From Gammaproteobacteria bacterium (GTDB lineage: Bacteria; Pseudomonadota; Gammaproteobacteria; SZUA-229): a DNA stretch of 33,842 bases. Shown here piece by piece: positions 17,206 through 26,007 of the stretch. Position numbers and translations under genes: made by a program. The stretch spans positions 1-33,842 of the forward strand of contig JAUVDN010000013.1 of the NCBI GenBank assembly GCA_030595325.1, given 5' to 3'. The notes below the pieces were generated by a model. That model did not search any database. It saw only the letters and a list, made by a program, of their open reading frames with translations, and had not been told where the DNA came from. Each line of letters starts with the position of its first letter. Positions within the stretch are counted from its first letter, which is position 1.

Positions 17206-17961
17206 CTAATTTGTTTCTATTTTTTCAGCATCATCCGAGTCTTCGTCTGCACTAGTGGAAATACTGCACGAACCAAGATCAGGTAAATTAGTGACATCTA
17301 TTTCCGCACCAAACTGTTTCAGTGCGCCACACATGGTCTCCATTTTTTCATCCATAGCGTGGATATGCTCCAGCATTCTGTTAATTGCGGTTGCCACAGG
17401 ATCTGGTGCGTCACGTGTTGCGCCATAAGCATCGAAGCCTAGTTTTTCTGCTATCTCATCACGTTTTTTCTGGTTCTCATCATGTTGGTGAATAACACGT
17501 CCAGGCACACCTACAACGGTCGAATTTTTCTCAACGTCTTTTGTTACCACCGCGTTTGAACCAATACGCACACCTTCTGATAAAACTATAGGCCCCAGTA
17601 CCTTTGCACCGGCACCGACAACCACATTATTAGCCAGTGTTGGGTGACGCTTACCCGCACTCCAACTGGTACCACCTAAGGTCACCCCATGATACAGGGT
17701 ACAGTCATCACCAATTTCAGCCGTCTCACCGATTACAACACCCATTCCATGGTCGATAAAAAATCGATGCCCGATAGTTGCACCTGGATGAATTTCGATA
17801 CCGGTAAACCAGCGCGAAAAATGCGAGAACCATCGAGCCAGCCAGTTAAAGCCCAATTTCCACAAAATATGATTAAAGCGATGCATGACCACCGCGTGCA
17901 AACCCGGGTAGCAGGTAATTACTTCCCATGTATTTCTAGCGGCCGGATCACGGTCAAACAC
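17206..17961 (-). CDS. cysE: Serine O-acetyltransferase CysE, start region disturbed
   Basis: CysE makes O-acetylserine, the first step of cysteine synthesis. The left-handed beta-helix with hexapeptide repeats is clear ('[20 protein letters not shown]', '[17 protein letters not shown]', '[10 protein letters not shown]', '[13 protein letters not shown]', 'VVGVPGRVI'). The only canonical start in this frame is the GTG at 17959-17961, giving 251 residues, but it has no Shine-Dalgarno. The codons just upstream still encode the family N-terminus ([11 protein letters not shown] before VFDRDPAA), with TAA at 18016-18018 above them. The nearest ATG (17994-17996) is out of frame by one base across a T5 run. 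As in Azotobacter and Pseudomonas, cysE precedes iscR, so it may supply cysteine for the desulfurases. Confidence 0.88.
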   Translation of the reverse strand: MFDRDPAARNTWEVITCYPGLHAVVMHRFNHILWKLGFNWLARWFSHFSRWFTGIEIHPGATIGHRFFIDHGMGVVIGETAEIGDDCTLYHGVTLGGTSWSAGKRHPTLANNVVVGAGAKVLGPIVLSEGVRIGSNAVVTKDVEKNSTVVGVPGRVIHQHDENQKKRDEIAEKLGFDAYGATRDAPDPVATAINRMLEHIHAMDEKMETMCGALKQFGAEIDVTNLPDLGSCSISTSADEDSDDAEKIETN

Positions 17962-18074
17962 ACATCTTATGTCGTCACGAATACTGATAAAAACATCCTC
18001 AATTAGTTTACGGCCTTAATAGTTCGTAGCCTCAAATGCAACAATAACACTTACAATCTTATGTATTGCCTATG

Positions 18075-18935
18075 TTATATGAAATCGACCTGTATGTTAT
18101 ACCCGGAAAATTTACGGATATTTAGTACACCGGTATCAAGAATTAAATACTGCCCCTTTATACCCATGAAGACACCTTCGATATCCGCCTGTTTGTCAAA
18201 ATTAAGTGACTTAATTTTTTCAGGGTACTCAGATACTGGAAATTTTATGTCTACAACATTCTCATCCAGCAATTGAATTGCTTCAGCTCCCTGTTCTTGT
18301 TGAATCGTTTCGATTTCAGCCGCACTCTGTGACAGCAGATCATCACGTATCGCTTTCATATCCAACGGCTCTGCATCAGCTTTTAACATTTTTCGCCAAT
18401 CTGTACGATCAGAAACATGCTGCTTTAATACCACTTCCAACAATCCTGATTGTAGCCGATTAGCGACTTTGAATATCGGTAACGCCTGCCCCGCACCCTG
18501 ATCTATCCAACGTGTTGGTATCTGCGTACCGCGTGTGATGCCAACTTTAATACCGGATGAATTCGCCAGATAAACATAATGCGGCTGAAAACAATGTGCC
18601 TCACCCCACTCAGGCTCACGACAGGTTCCTTCCGCATAATGGCAAGTCTCTGGCTTCATTATGCACATATCACAGGAAGCCAGACTACGGAAACAGGGGT
18701 AGCAATGTCCCTGCGCAAAACTCTTTTTAGTTTTTCGGCCACAAGCAACGCAATTAATTTCACCCTCATAACTCAACTTGATGGCCTCACCAATGTGCCC
18801 GTTCATTGGCAACAGTTCATCACCGATGGGCAGTTGATATTGCACCGGTTCATTTTTATTAACGTCACCCCTGTTAACATCACCTTGGCTCATATCACTG
18901 AGGGCGCCCTGCATTTTTAAAATATTACCTTTCAT
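18075..18935 (-). CDS. DUF2797-type protein with zinc-cluster cysteines and a GIY-YIG-like motif
   Basis: This looks like the uncharacterised DUF2797 family. A cysteine-rich region spans residues 62-115 with pairs CVAC (62-65), CYPC (78-81) and CDMC (88-91) and further Cys at 98, 105 and 115, which should bind zinc. Directly after it, 'HYVYLANSSGIKVGITR' (119-135) and 'RWIDQGA' resemble the core of GIY-YIG nuclease domains (YxY..x..KxGxT..R). Whether it cuts nucleic acid cannot be told. No signal peptide or membrane helix is seen, so it is probably cytoplasmic. The N-terminus holds a small repeat, GDVNR/GDVNK (DNA 18859-18888). The start may be Met1 or Met8. It lies 33 bases downstream of the aminotransferase gene. 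Confidence 0.75.
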   Translation of the reverse strand: MKGNILKMQGALSDMSQGDVNRGDVNKNEPVQYQLPIGDELLPMNGHIGEAIKLSYEGEINCVACGRKTKKSFAQGHCYPCFRSLASCDMCIMKPETCHYAEGTCREPEWGEAHCFQPHYVYLANSSGIKVGITRGTQIPTRWIDQGAGQALPIFKVANRLQSGLLEVVLKQHVSDRTDWRKMLKADAEPLDMKAIRDDLLSQSAAEIETIQQEQGAEAIQLLDENVVDIKFPVSEYPEKIKSLNFDKQADIEGVFMGIKGQYLILDTGVLNIRKFSGYNIQVDFI

Positions 18936-18967
18936 AGATCTTTGCTTTATATTTTGTTGTGTATTTA

Positions 18968-20146
18968 TTATGAAGATTGAATAAAAGTCGCAATCTTATC
19001 AACTGCCTGCTCTAATTTCTCTAGTGATTGGGTATATGCAAAACGACAGTGCTTAGCTGCGTCATGCTCACCAAAATCTATTCCCGGCGTTAAAGCAACG
19101 CCCTGCTCTAACAACAGTTTCTTTACCCAGTTAAAACTGTCATCAGTAAAACGCTCACAGTTTGCGTAAATATAAAAAGCGCCTTGTGGTTTCACTGCAA
19201 TACCAAAGCCTAACTGCTTTAATGCAGGCAACAGATAATCCCGTCGCTGTTTAAACACATCCCGTCGTGAATCCAGAATTTCTTGCGTCTCGGCTTTTAG
19301 CGCGGTTAATGCCGCATATTGTGAAACAGTTGCTGGCGCCAAAAAAATATTTTGTGCAATCCTGTCAATCGCCTCGACATAATCTTCTGGTACAACCATC
19401 CAACCCAGTCGCCAGCCAGTCATGCCAAAGTATTTAGAAAAACTATTAATAACAAAACAATCGTCTGAAATATTAAGCGCAGTGTAGTCTTTTACGTCAT
19501 AGACCAAACCCTGGTAGATCTCATCAACAATTAAGCTGCCATTTCTGCTCTCTACCAAGCGGCATAACGCACGCAACTGCTCTTCAGGTAAGATGGTACC
19601 CGTCGGATTCGACGGTGTTGCCACCATAGCTGCTCGAGTTTTACTATTCCAATACTTTGCCACCGTTTCAGCATCAAGCTGATAAAAACTGCCCGCATCA
19701 ACAGGCACCGCAACCGTTTCTATCGCGAGTACCTGCGCAATATTTCTATTACAGGGATAACCAGGATCAGCTAACAACACATTATCACCAGCGTCTAATA
19801 AACAGGTAAGCGCTAATTGCAATGCACCCGATGCGCCCGGTGTGATTATTATTCGCTGAGCATCTATATTCAGTGAAAATTTTCGCTGGTAATATTCAGC
19901 GACTGCTTGGCGTAATTCCGGCAACCCCAGAGCCGGCGTATAATGCGTTTTACATTGCTTTAAAGCTTCAATACCAGAATCGATTATTACTTCAGCGGTC
20001 GAAAAATCCGGCTCACCGATTTCAAGATGGCAGATTGTTTTTCCCTGCTTCTCTAAAATTTTAGCTTGCGCCAGAATATCCATCACATGGAAAGGACTCA
20101 GGTTTTTTGCACGCTTAGAAATTGATGACATGAGTTGCACAGACAC
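18968..20146 (-). CDS. Class I PLP-dependent aminotransferase
   Basis: This is a fold-type I, class I/II aminotransferase of the AspB/AlaA-like group. Typical features are 'LEIGEPDFSTAEVIIDSG' (41-58), 'YTPALGLPELRQAVAEYY' (69-86), 'TPSNPTGTILP' (177-187), 'IVDEIYQGL' (206-214), the PLP lysine Lys238 in 'INSFSKYFGMTGWRLGWM' and the substrate-carboxylate Arg in 'CRFAYTQS'. Length 392 is normal. Amino donor and acceptor cannot be decided from the sequence; aspartate, alanine or an aromatic substrate are possible. It is the first gene of the long minus-strand run, and its upstream region is shared with the divergent peptidase gene. Confidence 0.92.
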   Translation of the reverse strand: MSVQLMSSISKRAKNLSPFHVMDILAQAKILEKQGKTICHLEIGEPDFSTAEVIIDSGIEALKQCKTHYTPALGLPELRQAVAEYYQRKFSLNIDAQRIIITPGASGALQLALTCLLDAGDNVLLADPGYPCNRNIAQVLAIETVAVPVDAGSFYQLDAETVAKYWNSKTRAAMVATPSNPTGTILPEEQLRALCRLVESRNGSLIVDEIYQGLVYDVKDYTALNISDDCFVINSFSKYFGMTGWRLGWMVVPEDYVEAIDRIAQNIFLAPATVSQYAALTALKAETQEILDSRRDVFKQRRDYLLPALKQLGFGIAVKPQGAFYIYANCERFTDDSFNWVKKLLLEQGVALTPGIDFGEHDAAKHCRFAYTQSLEKLEQAVDKIATFIQSS

Positions 20147-20343
20147 CGAAAAACGGATGATGATTGATAATTAATGATTGAACGCTAATAGCTAATAATC
20201 AAGCTGGTAGCCAAGAAAACTAGCATAACAGTATTGCATTCCTTTAAATCGCATCTTACACTGAGAGCCTGACTGCAATCTCTTTTTTATGTTAGATACT
20301 TTTACTGGTTTAATCACCTCACCTTCACAAAAATCACTACCCA

Positions 20344-21243
20344 ATGCAACTATCACACGCTTTTATAAATAGATTAATCTATCGAATCACTTTATTGCCT
20401 TTTGCGCTAATTATCAGCACCAGCGTTCACGCACTTCCTGAACAAGCACTAGTGCCCGGTGGTATCGCTTTATTAAAACTTCCTGACTACACAGAAGGCA
20501 CGGAAGTTACCTTTAAAAACAAACGAATTGCCGTCTTCCCATACAAAGACACCTGGATTGCTATGGCTGGCATCAGCCTGTCGACTAAACCTGGGGATTA
20601 TGAATTTTTAATCAAACAGACAGGTAAACAAAACGTTAAAACAAAGTTTACAGTCGAATATAAAAAATATGACGAGCAGCACCTGACCATCAAAAATAAA
20701 CGTAAGGTCAACCCAAACAAACAAGACAATGAGCGCATAGCCTCTGAAAGTACGCGCAAAAGAAACGCCAGACAGCTATACAGCAATAGTGAATCTAAGG
20801 TTGATTTCATCTGGCCGGTAACAGGTCGAATCAGCAGTATATTCGGTTTGCGCCGCTTTTTTAACGAACAGGAACGACGCCCGCACAGTGGCTTGGATAT
20901 CGCTGCAAAAGAAGGCACACCAATAAGAGCAGTAGCAAACGGCACGGTTATCGACACTGGTGATTTTTTCTTCAGCGGGAACATGATCTACCTCGATCAT
21001 GGTCAGGGCATCGTAAGCTTGTACGCACACTTGAGCAAAATCTCGACAAAACCCGGTGATGTAATAAAACAGGGTGACATTATCGGTAACGTTGGGCAAA
21101 CAGGACGCGTCACCGGTCCACACCTGCACTTTGCCATCTATGCTAACCAGACGCTCATCGACCCAGTCTTCATGTTACCTAAAGATGGCAACCCGCCAAT
21201 TCCCCTTTCTTCGGAAAATACCGCTGACTCACAAGACAATTAA
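20344..21243 (+). CDS. LytM/M23-family peptidoglycan endopeptidase, periplasmic
   Basis: M23 zinc peptidases cut peptide cross-links in peptidoglycan or act as amidase activators. The protein has a signal peptide ending in SVHA (about residue 30), a beta-rich N-terminal part that starts 'LVPGGIALLKLP', a basic linker (about 105-150) and a C-terminal M23 domain (155-275). The zinc ligands are His181 and Asp185 (HSGLD) and His262 (GPHLHF); His229 (YAHL) is the expected catalytic partner. An intact active site suggests a true endopeptidase, not only an EnvC/NlpD-type activator. Length is 299. There is no strong Shine-Dalgarno before the ATG. It is divergent from the aminotransferase gene and upstream of infA. 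Confidence 0.9.
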   Translation: MQLSHAFINRLIYRITLLPFALIISTSVHALPEQALVPGGIALLKLPDYTEGTEVTFKNKRIAVFPYKDTWIAMAGISLSTKPGDYEFLIKQTGKQNVKTKFTVEYKKYDEQHLTIKNKRKVNPNKQDNERIASESTRKRNARQLYSNSESKVDFIWPVTGRISSIFGLRRFFNEQERRPHSGLDIAAKEGTPIRAVANGTVIDTGDFFFSGNMIYLDHGQGIVSLYAHLSKISTKPGDVIKQGDIIGNVGQTGRVTGPHLHFAIYANQTLIDPVFMLPKDGNPPIPLSSENTADSQDN

Positions 21244-21290
21244 GAGATAAATCTGCATTAAATTGATAAATAACTTGCGATTCATCTCAA

Positions 21291-21316
21291 AATAACGATA
21301 ATTGCGCATCGTTATT
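21291..21316 (+). terminator. Stem-loop downstream of the M23 peptidase gene
   Basis: A perfect 9-bp stem AATAACGAT/ATCGTTATT encloses an 8-base loop, 47 bases after the stop codon. The stem is AT-rich and is not followed by a U-tract, so termination is possible but not shown. Confidence 0.35.
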
Positions 21317-21330
21317 AAAAGTCTGTTGCT

Positions 21331-21360
21331 TGAATACTAGAAAAAACTTTCTAGTATTCA
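21331..21360. promoter_or_regulatory. Perfect 13-bp inverted repeat upstream of infA
   Basis: TGAATACTAGAAA and TTTCTAGTATTCA pair perfectly around AAAC, 39 bases before the infA ATG. As RNA this gives a stable hairpin in or near the infA leader; as DNA it is a candidate protein-binding dyad. Neither use can be decided from the sequence. Confidence 0.5.
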
Positions 21361-21399
21361 CCTGAACGACTTTATTTTCACTTAAAAGATTATTTATTT

Positions 21400-21618
21400 A
21401 TGGCTAAAGAAGAAGCAATTCAAATGGAAGGCACGGTAACTGAAACCTTGCCTAATACTATGTTCCGCGTAGAGCTGGAAAACGGTCATACTGTGATCGC
21501 TCACATCTCTGGAAAAATGCGTAAGCACTATATCCGTATCATGACAGGCGATGCGGTTACTGTTGAACTGACGCCATATGACCTTGAAAAAGGCCGGATT
21601 ATTTACCGGGCTAAATAA
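21400..21618 (+). CDS. infA: Translation initiation factor IF-1
   Basis: IF-1 binds the ribosomal A site during initiation. The 72-residue S1/OB-fold protein is near identical in pattern to E. coli IF-1: '[20 protein letters not shown]', '[20 protein letters not shown]', '[19 protein letters not shown]' and 'GRIIYRAK'. A 13-bp inverted repeat lies just upstream and a strong bidirectional terminator follows. It is convergent with clpA, the same neighbourhood as in many gammaproteobacteria. Confidence 0.98.
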   Translation: MAKEEAIQMEGTVTETLPNTMFRVELENGHTVIAHISGKMRKHYIRIMTGDAVTVELTPYDLEKGRIIYRAK

Positions 21619-21678
21619 TATTCATTCGTCACAGCGACGGCCATGGTAGTTTGTGGCATAGCGTCCATCAATGGACAT

Positions 21679-21706
21679 AAAAAAGGCCGCTAATGCGGCC
21701 TTTTTT
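21679..21706. terminator. Bidirectional intrinsic terminator between infA and clpA
   Basis: AAAAAAGGCCGC-TAAT-GCGGCCTTTTTT is a GC-rich stem flanked by A and T runs on both sides, so it should stop transcripts from infA (plus) and clpA (minus). Confidence 0.93.
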
Positions 21707-21772
21707 AATTAGTTTATTTATTAACGATTAAGTCGCAATCAATCAAGCTGTAAATGATTAAACGACAAACAA

Positions 21773-24034
21773 TCAAGCCTTTGCCGTTTCAGAAAGTATC
21801 TCGATAGCTATTTCGTTATCTTCCGATACAGATACATTGACATGACCACCCTTGTTCAAGTCACCAAATAACAGATCATTAGCCAGTGGTTTCTTAAGCA
21901 GGTTCTGAATGACTCGGGCCATCGGTCTTGCACCCATTTTTGGATCATAGCCTTTTTCAGCAAGTAACTGCCGTGCTGTCTTATCTACATTAATGGTCAC
22001 TTTCTTCTCGTTAAGCTGTAACTCCAGCGCAACGAGGAACTTATCAACCACGTTAGACAGTGTATGTGCATCCAAAGGACCAAAATTAACAATTGAATCC
22101 AGACGGTTTCTGAATTCAGGGGTAAACATTTTCTTGATCTCTTCCATGCCATCCAGTTCGTTCTGTTGCTCAGTAAAGCCCATAGAACGACGAGACATCA
22201 ATTGTGCACCCGCATTACTGGTCATCACCAATATGACGTTTCTGAAATCAGCCTTGCGACCGTTACTGTCAGTTAATGTGCCGTGGTCCATTATCTGCAA
22301 TAGAATATTAAACACTTCAGGATGCGCTTTTTCAATTTCATCAAGCAACAACACACAATGTGGATGTTTATTTACGGCTTCTGTTAACAGGCCACCATCA
22401 TCAAAACCCACATAACCTGGAGGTGCACCAATCAAACGTGAGACGGTGTGACGCTCCATATACTCTGACATATCAAAACGTAATAACTCAACACCCAATA
22501 TATTGCTCAGCTGCTTACTCACTTCTGTCTTACCAACACCCGTTGGACCGGCAAACAGGAATGAACCAATCGGCTTTTCAGGATCGCCCAGACCAGAACG
22601 GGCCATACGTATCGCTGTAGCCAAGGTGCTGATTGCATCATCCTGACCAAACACAACCATTTTCAGATCGCGCTCAATATTTTTCAATGCATCAGTATCC
22701 GATGTTGAAACGGTTTTAGCTGGAATACGCGCAATCTTTGCCACAATGTTTTCGATATCGTGAACATTGATTGATGTTTTATTCGGTTTGCCACTACTCG
22801 CCTGTAACTGTCGACTAGCACCCGCTTCATCAATCACATCAATCGCTTTATCCGGCAGGAAACGGTCCATGATGTAGCGTTGTGACAACTCAACCGCTGC
22901 GCGTAAAGCATTATTACTGTATTTCACGTCATGATGTTCTTCAAAACGTGTTTTGAGACCTTTCAAGATATCAACGGTTTCGTCGATATTAGGCTCTTCA
23001 ATATCTATCTTCTGAAAACGACGCGCTAGTGCATGATCTTTTTCAAACACACTTCTAAATTCAGCGTAAGTGGTTGATCCAATACACTTCAAGTCTCCAT
23101 TAGCTAACATCGGCTTAATCAGGTTAGACGCATCCATAACGCCACCAGAGGCTGAACCTGCACCGATGATGGTATGAATTTCATCAATAAATAAAACCGC
23201 ACCAGGTTGTTGTTTTAGCTGTTTCAAAACACCTTTTAGGCGTTTTTCGAAATCACCACGGTATTTTGTGCCCGCCACCAGTGAACCAAGGTCCAGCGAG
23301 AAAATAGTGCTATCAGATAATACATCCGGGACTTCTTTATCAACGATGCGTTTAGCCAGGCCCTCAGCCATTGCCGTTTTACCTACACCTGCCTCACCGA
23401 CCAATAAAGGATTATTCTTACGACGGCGGCACAGAATCTGCACTGTACGCTCCACCTCAGCATCACGACCGATTAGCGGGTCAATCAGACCCTGCATGGC
23501 ACGCTGATTTAAATTGACTGTGTAATTTTCAAGTGGCTGTGATTCTGCATCTTGTGTAGATGTCTGCTCAGAATGATCTTCGAGCTTTTCAGTTTCATTT
23601 GATACTTTGGTAATGCCATGTGAAATGTAATTAACCACATCGAGACGGTTAACATTTTGCTGATTTAGTAGATAAACGGCTTGAGATTCTTGCTCACCAA
23701 ACATTGCAACCAGCACATTAGCGCCGACCACTTCTTTTTTACCGGATGACTGCACATGAAAAACCGCACGTTGCAGTACGCGTTGAAACCCCAGCGTTGG
23801 CTGTACTTCTCCACCAACGATATCACCAAATATAGGGGTGTTATTTTCAAGGTATTCTTTTAGCTCGATACCGAGCAAGCCAAGATCGGTGCCACAGGCC
23901 TGTAATACCACGTTGGCACTGCTGTTTTCCAGTAACGCGAGCAACAGATGCTCTACTGTAATATATTCGTGCCTTTTCTCTCGTGCATCATTAAAAGCAT
24001 TGTTTAATGAAGATTCAAGTTCTTTACTCAACAT
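21773..24034 (-). CDS. clpA: ATP-dependent Clp protease ATP-binding subunit ClpA
   Basis: ClpA is the AAA+ unfoldase that feeds substrates to ClpP. The N-terminal Clp repeat domain (1-145) is followed by two AAA+ modules. The first has Walker A GEAGVGKT (213-220) and Walker B '[10 protein letters not shown]'. The second has Walker [10 protein letters not shown] (about 490) and Walker B '[19 protein letters not shown]'. The conserved '...[20 protein letters not shown]' and the C-terminal D2-small domain are complete. Length 753 matches E. coli (758). It follows the adaptor gene clpS by 47 bases and very likely shares its transcript. Confidence 0.97.
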   Translation of the reverse strand: MLSKELESSLNNAFNDAREKRHEYITVEHLLLALLENSSANVVLQACGTDLGLLGIELKEYLENNTPIFGDIVGGEVQPTLGFQRVLQRAVFHVQSSGKKEVVGANVLVAMFGEQESQAVYLLNQQNVNRLDVVNYISHGITKVSNETEKLEDHSEQTSTQDAESQPLENYTVNLNQRAMQGLIDPLIGRDAEVERTVQILCRRRKNNPLLVGEAGVGKTAMAEGLAKRIVDKEVPDVLSDSTIFSLDLGSLVAGTKYRGDFEKRLKGVLKQLKQQPGAVLFIDEIHTIIGAGSASGGVMDASNLIKPMLANGDLKCIGSTTYAEFRSVFEKDHALARRFQKIDIEEPNIDETVDILKGLKTRFEEHHDVKYSNNALRAAVELSQRYIMDRFLPDKAIDVIDEAGASRQLQASSGKPNKTSINVHDIENIVAKIARIPAKTVSTSDTDALKNIERDLKMVVFGQDDAISTLATAIRMARSGLGDPEKPIGSFLFAGPTGVGKTEVSKQLSNILGVELLRFDMSEYMERHTVSRLIGAPPGYVGFDDGGLLTEAVNKHPHCVLLLDEIEKAHPEVFNILLQIMDHGTLTDSNGRKADFRNVILVMTSNAGAQLMSRRSMGFTEQQNELDGMEEIKKMFTPEFRNRLDSIVNFGPLDAHTLSNVVDKFLVALELQLNEKKVTINVDKTARQLLAEKGYDPKMGARPMARVIQNLLKKPLANDLLFGDLNKGGHVNVSVSEDNEIAIEILSETAKA

Positions 24035-24081
24035 GGCGCTACCTTATAAGTTTACCTAAACAAAAAAACCACTAACTGGTA

Positions 24082-24471
24082 TCAGGCTTCTTCCATGGTA
24101 CACATTAATGGGTGTTGGTTCATTCGTGAAAATTCATTCACCTGGTCCACTTTAGTCTCAGCAATCTCGTGACTAAATATCCCACAGATACCTTTACCCT
24201 TCGTGTGCACTGACATCATTACACGTGTTGCTTTTGCGTTATCCATCGCAAAAAACATCGTCAACACCTGTACTACAAATTCCATCGGCGTGAAATCATC
24301 GTTATTCACAACAACCTTGTATTGCTTGGGCGGCTTCAGCTTCGGCTTTTCTTCCTCGACCGCCAGTCCACTGTCATAATCATGATCCCACTCATCATCA
24401 TCTGCGCTGCAAATAACATGATGGGAAAAATCAAAGCCTACCAGCTGATCATAACTACTATGATTACTCAT
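24082..24471 (-). CDS. clpS: ClpA adaptor ClpS
   Basis: ClpS delivers N-end-rule substrates to ClpAP. The conserved core begins at 'KPPKQYKVVVNNDDFTPMEF' with the N-degron-binding NDD...M residues, followed by 'KGKGICGIFSHEIAETKVDQ' and the end 'HPLMCTMEEA'. The N-terminal tail is longer than in E. coli (129 against 106 residues) and very acidic (DDDEWDHDYDSG), which may be natural or reflect a later start, though no other Met lies before the core. It is followed by clpA, the usual order. Confidence 0.95.
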   Translation of the reverse strand: MSNHSSYDQLVGFDFSHHVICSADDDEWDHDYDSGLAVEEEKPKLKPPKQYKVVVNNDDFTPMEFVVQVLTMFFAMDNAKATRVMMSVHTKGKGICGIFSHEIAETKVDQVNEFSRMNQHPLMCTMEEA

Positions 24472-24811
24472 GCCTCACCTTCAGTGTAGGACAAACTTAT
24501 ATGTTTTACTAAATCACGTATCATTTTTATCAATATATATTTTACTTAGATTATATTTACAAAGTTTGAAAAACCCGCTACCCAAAACAGCTGCCATTGA
24601 GAAGATACCAGTTAATATCTGACCCATTTTTGACGCCGCTGTTCCACGCACAGTAATAATTTTACATTAGAAACGCCTAATGCTACAACTTTCAGGGAAA
24701 TTACTAAGAAAATCATCCACCAGACATAGCTATAGAAATACGAATGCAACTGATAAGTGGGCGTTAGCAAGGGCTTAGAAGACAGGACTCAGCCATTTTG
24801 AGCGCATCAAA
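24472..24811. other. Intergenic region upstream of clpS
   Basis: This 340-base gap carries the likely clpS promoter, with a perfect TATAAT on the minus strand at 24550-24555 but no good -35 box. A possible 52-codon membrane ORF lies at 24612-24770. No other structure is convincing. The 3' end of the gap follows the truncated GGDEF gene. Confidence 0.5.
24612..24770 (-). CDS. Possible small membrane protein (52 codons), uncertain
   Basis: A frame open from TTG at 24768-24770 to TAA at 24612-24614 encodes one hydrophobic stretch ('YSYVWWMIFLVISLKVVAL') followed by a basic end (VEQRRQKWVRY), a layout like small single-pass membrane proteins. There is no ATG start and no Shine-Dalgarno, and such an open frame could arise by chance. 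It could also be a gene remnant in this decaying patch. Confidence 0.2.
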   Translation of the reverse strand: MLTPTYQLHSYFYSYVWWMIFLVISLKVVALGVSNVKLLLCVEQRRQKWVRY

Positions 24812-25333
24812 CTATTTAACGGTATGCAGATGAATCTGATTGCGCCCCTTCTGCTTTGCAATGTAGCAGCTGGTATCTGCCTGCTCTATCAAACTTTGAA
24901 TTGAATTAGCAGATTGCGTGATAGCAACAATACCGATACTGACGCCAAGTTTGTAGCTACGCTGCTCCCATTCAAAGATGAAATTATCTATATCTTGACG
25001 CATTTTCTCACCCACGGCCTGTGCACTCTTCATATCACCATACTGCTCAAGTACATCACCTTGCGCATTTTCAATGACGACAAAAGCAACATCAGGGTCG
25101 GCGATGAGTGAAATATTATAGAGTTGAATATCCGCGATGCTATTATTAGCAACCGGCTCGGCGAGTAACAAAGAATATGTTGAGGTTAGATTATCGAGCT
25201 TTTTTGCTAAGCCTTTTTCATCTTCAGCATAATTCACCCACTCGTAGAGACTGATTAGCGCAATAAAAACGAATACGATAAGCGGCACGATGATGCGTAA
25301 GAAGTGCCAATATAAGCTTTTCTTTGCATTCAT
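24812..25333 (-). pseudogene. Membrane sensor-GGDEF protein with the catalytic core deleted
   Basis: The product (173 codons, no internal stop) has a transmembrane helix at about residues 12-30 and a sensor-like extracytoplasmic segment to about residue 100. It then joins abruptly to the last part of a diguanylate cyclase domain: 'GEKMRQDIDNFIFEWEQRSY', 'KLGVSIGIVAITQ', 'LIEQADTSCYIAKQKGRNQ'. In intact family members this tail comes after the (G/E)G(D/E)EF active-site motif. Here the motif, the whole N-terminal half of the GGDEF domain and any second membrane helix are missing. The reading frame is kept, so this is an in-frame deletion; the junction lies near 25015-25035. It cannot make c-di-GMP. 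Confidence 0.8.
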
Positions 25334-25362
25334 AATGCTTGCTCGCTAAAAGTAGTAGTACC

Positions 25363-25833
25363 CTAGTTTAAAGAATCGATAGCTTTGGTTTGTATCTGTG
25401 GCCACAACATATCGAAAAACTGAATATTTTTATTCCATATCCTGCTTCCACATTTTATCCGTGGCCCGGTTTAACAGAACATACAGGCGATCGTCTATAA
25501 TTTCATAGGCAAGCGAATCAATATTTAATTTTTTCCCATCCTCATGCCGTATGCACAGTAACCACCATACATAGCTACATACTGCTCGGGCATAGTTTTA
25601 AATTTGTCTTTATTTTTTTGTGAAGAGAAATAATATTCGGCGTTCGCATGCACAGAATTGATGGAGGGGTCACCTTTGACTGGTTTATTATTAAAATAAG
25701 AAACAGGGTCATAGCCCTGTAGTGCCAGCTGGTCTACAGCATTAATGTCATCAACCGCCAACGTTATTGCTGGATAAAGAAATAAAAGTAATAGCTACGC
25801 CAGATGTCTAACATTAAATTTATAAATCATCAT
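25363..25833 (-). pseudogene. YHS-domain protein pseudogene (premature TAG and frameshifts)
   Basis: The intact ancestor was a secreted YHS-domain protein, a small family of unclear role often linked to metal handling. The start ATG (25831-25833, GGGG just upstream) is followed by a signal peptide that is interrupted by TAG at 25795-25797 and then goes on LLLLFLYPAITLA. The YHS core follows ('ALQGYDPVSYFNNKPVKGDP', 'YGGYCAYGMRMGK'). At the A6 run 25529-25534 the frame shifts by one base and the family sequence goes on (LNIDSLAYEIIDDRLYVLL...), up to a stop at 25430. A further shift near 25435 would add WNKNIQFFDMLWPQI..., which fits the family end, to 25363. At least two lesions make this a real pseudogene. 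Confidence 0.85.
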
Positions 25834-26007
25834 AACCCCTTAGAGTCAGTCTATTTTATAGTAGATAAATTGCAGATAAATTAGATACTTGTGAATTCGC
25901 ACGTTATAAACGTTGAGCCGTGCATTAATAGCCATTAATTAATGATAATGATATAGATTTAGGTTGCAATCTAAGATTGTCGATATAGGCGCGAGCCAAT
26001 AAGCACA

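Noticed and set aside
24771-24793. Hairpin GGCTTAG/CTCAGCC after the GGDEF remnant as a terminator
   Set aside because: The stem has a mismatch and no U-tract follows.
25941-25956. Fur-box-like sequence GATAATGATATAG upstream of the YHS pseudogene
   Set aside because: Only one half fits the consensus well; the region is simply AT-rich and the gene is dead.
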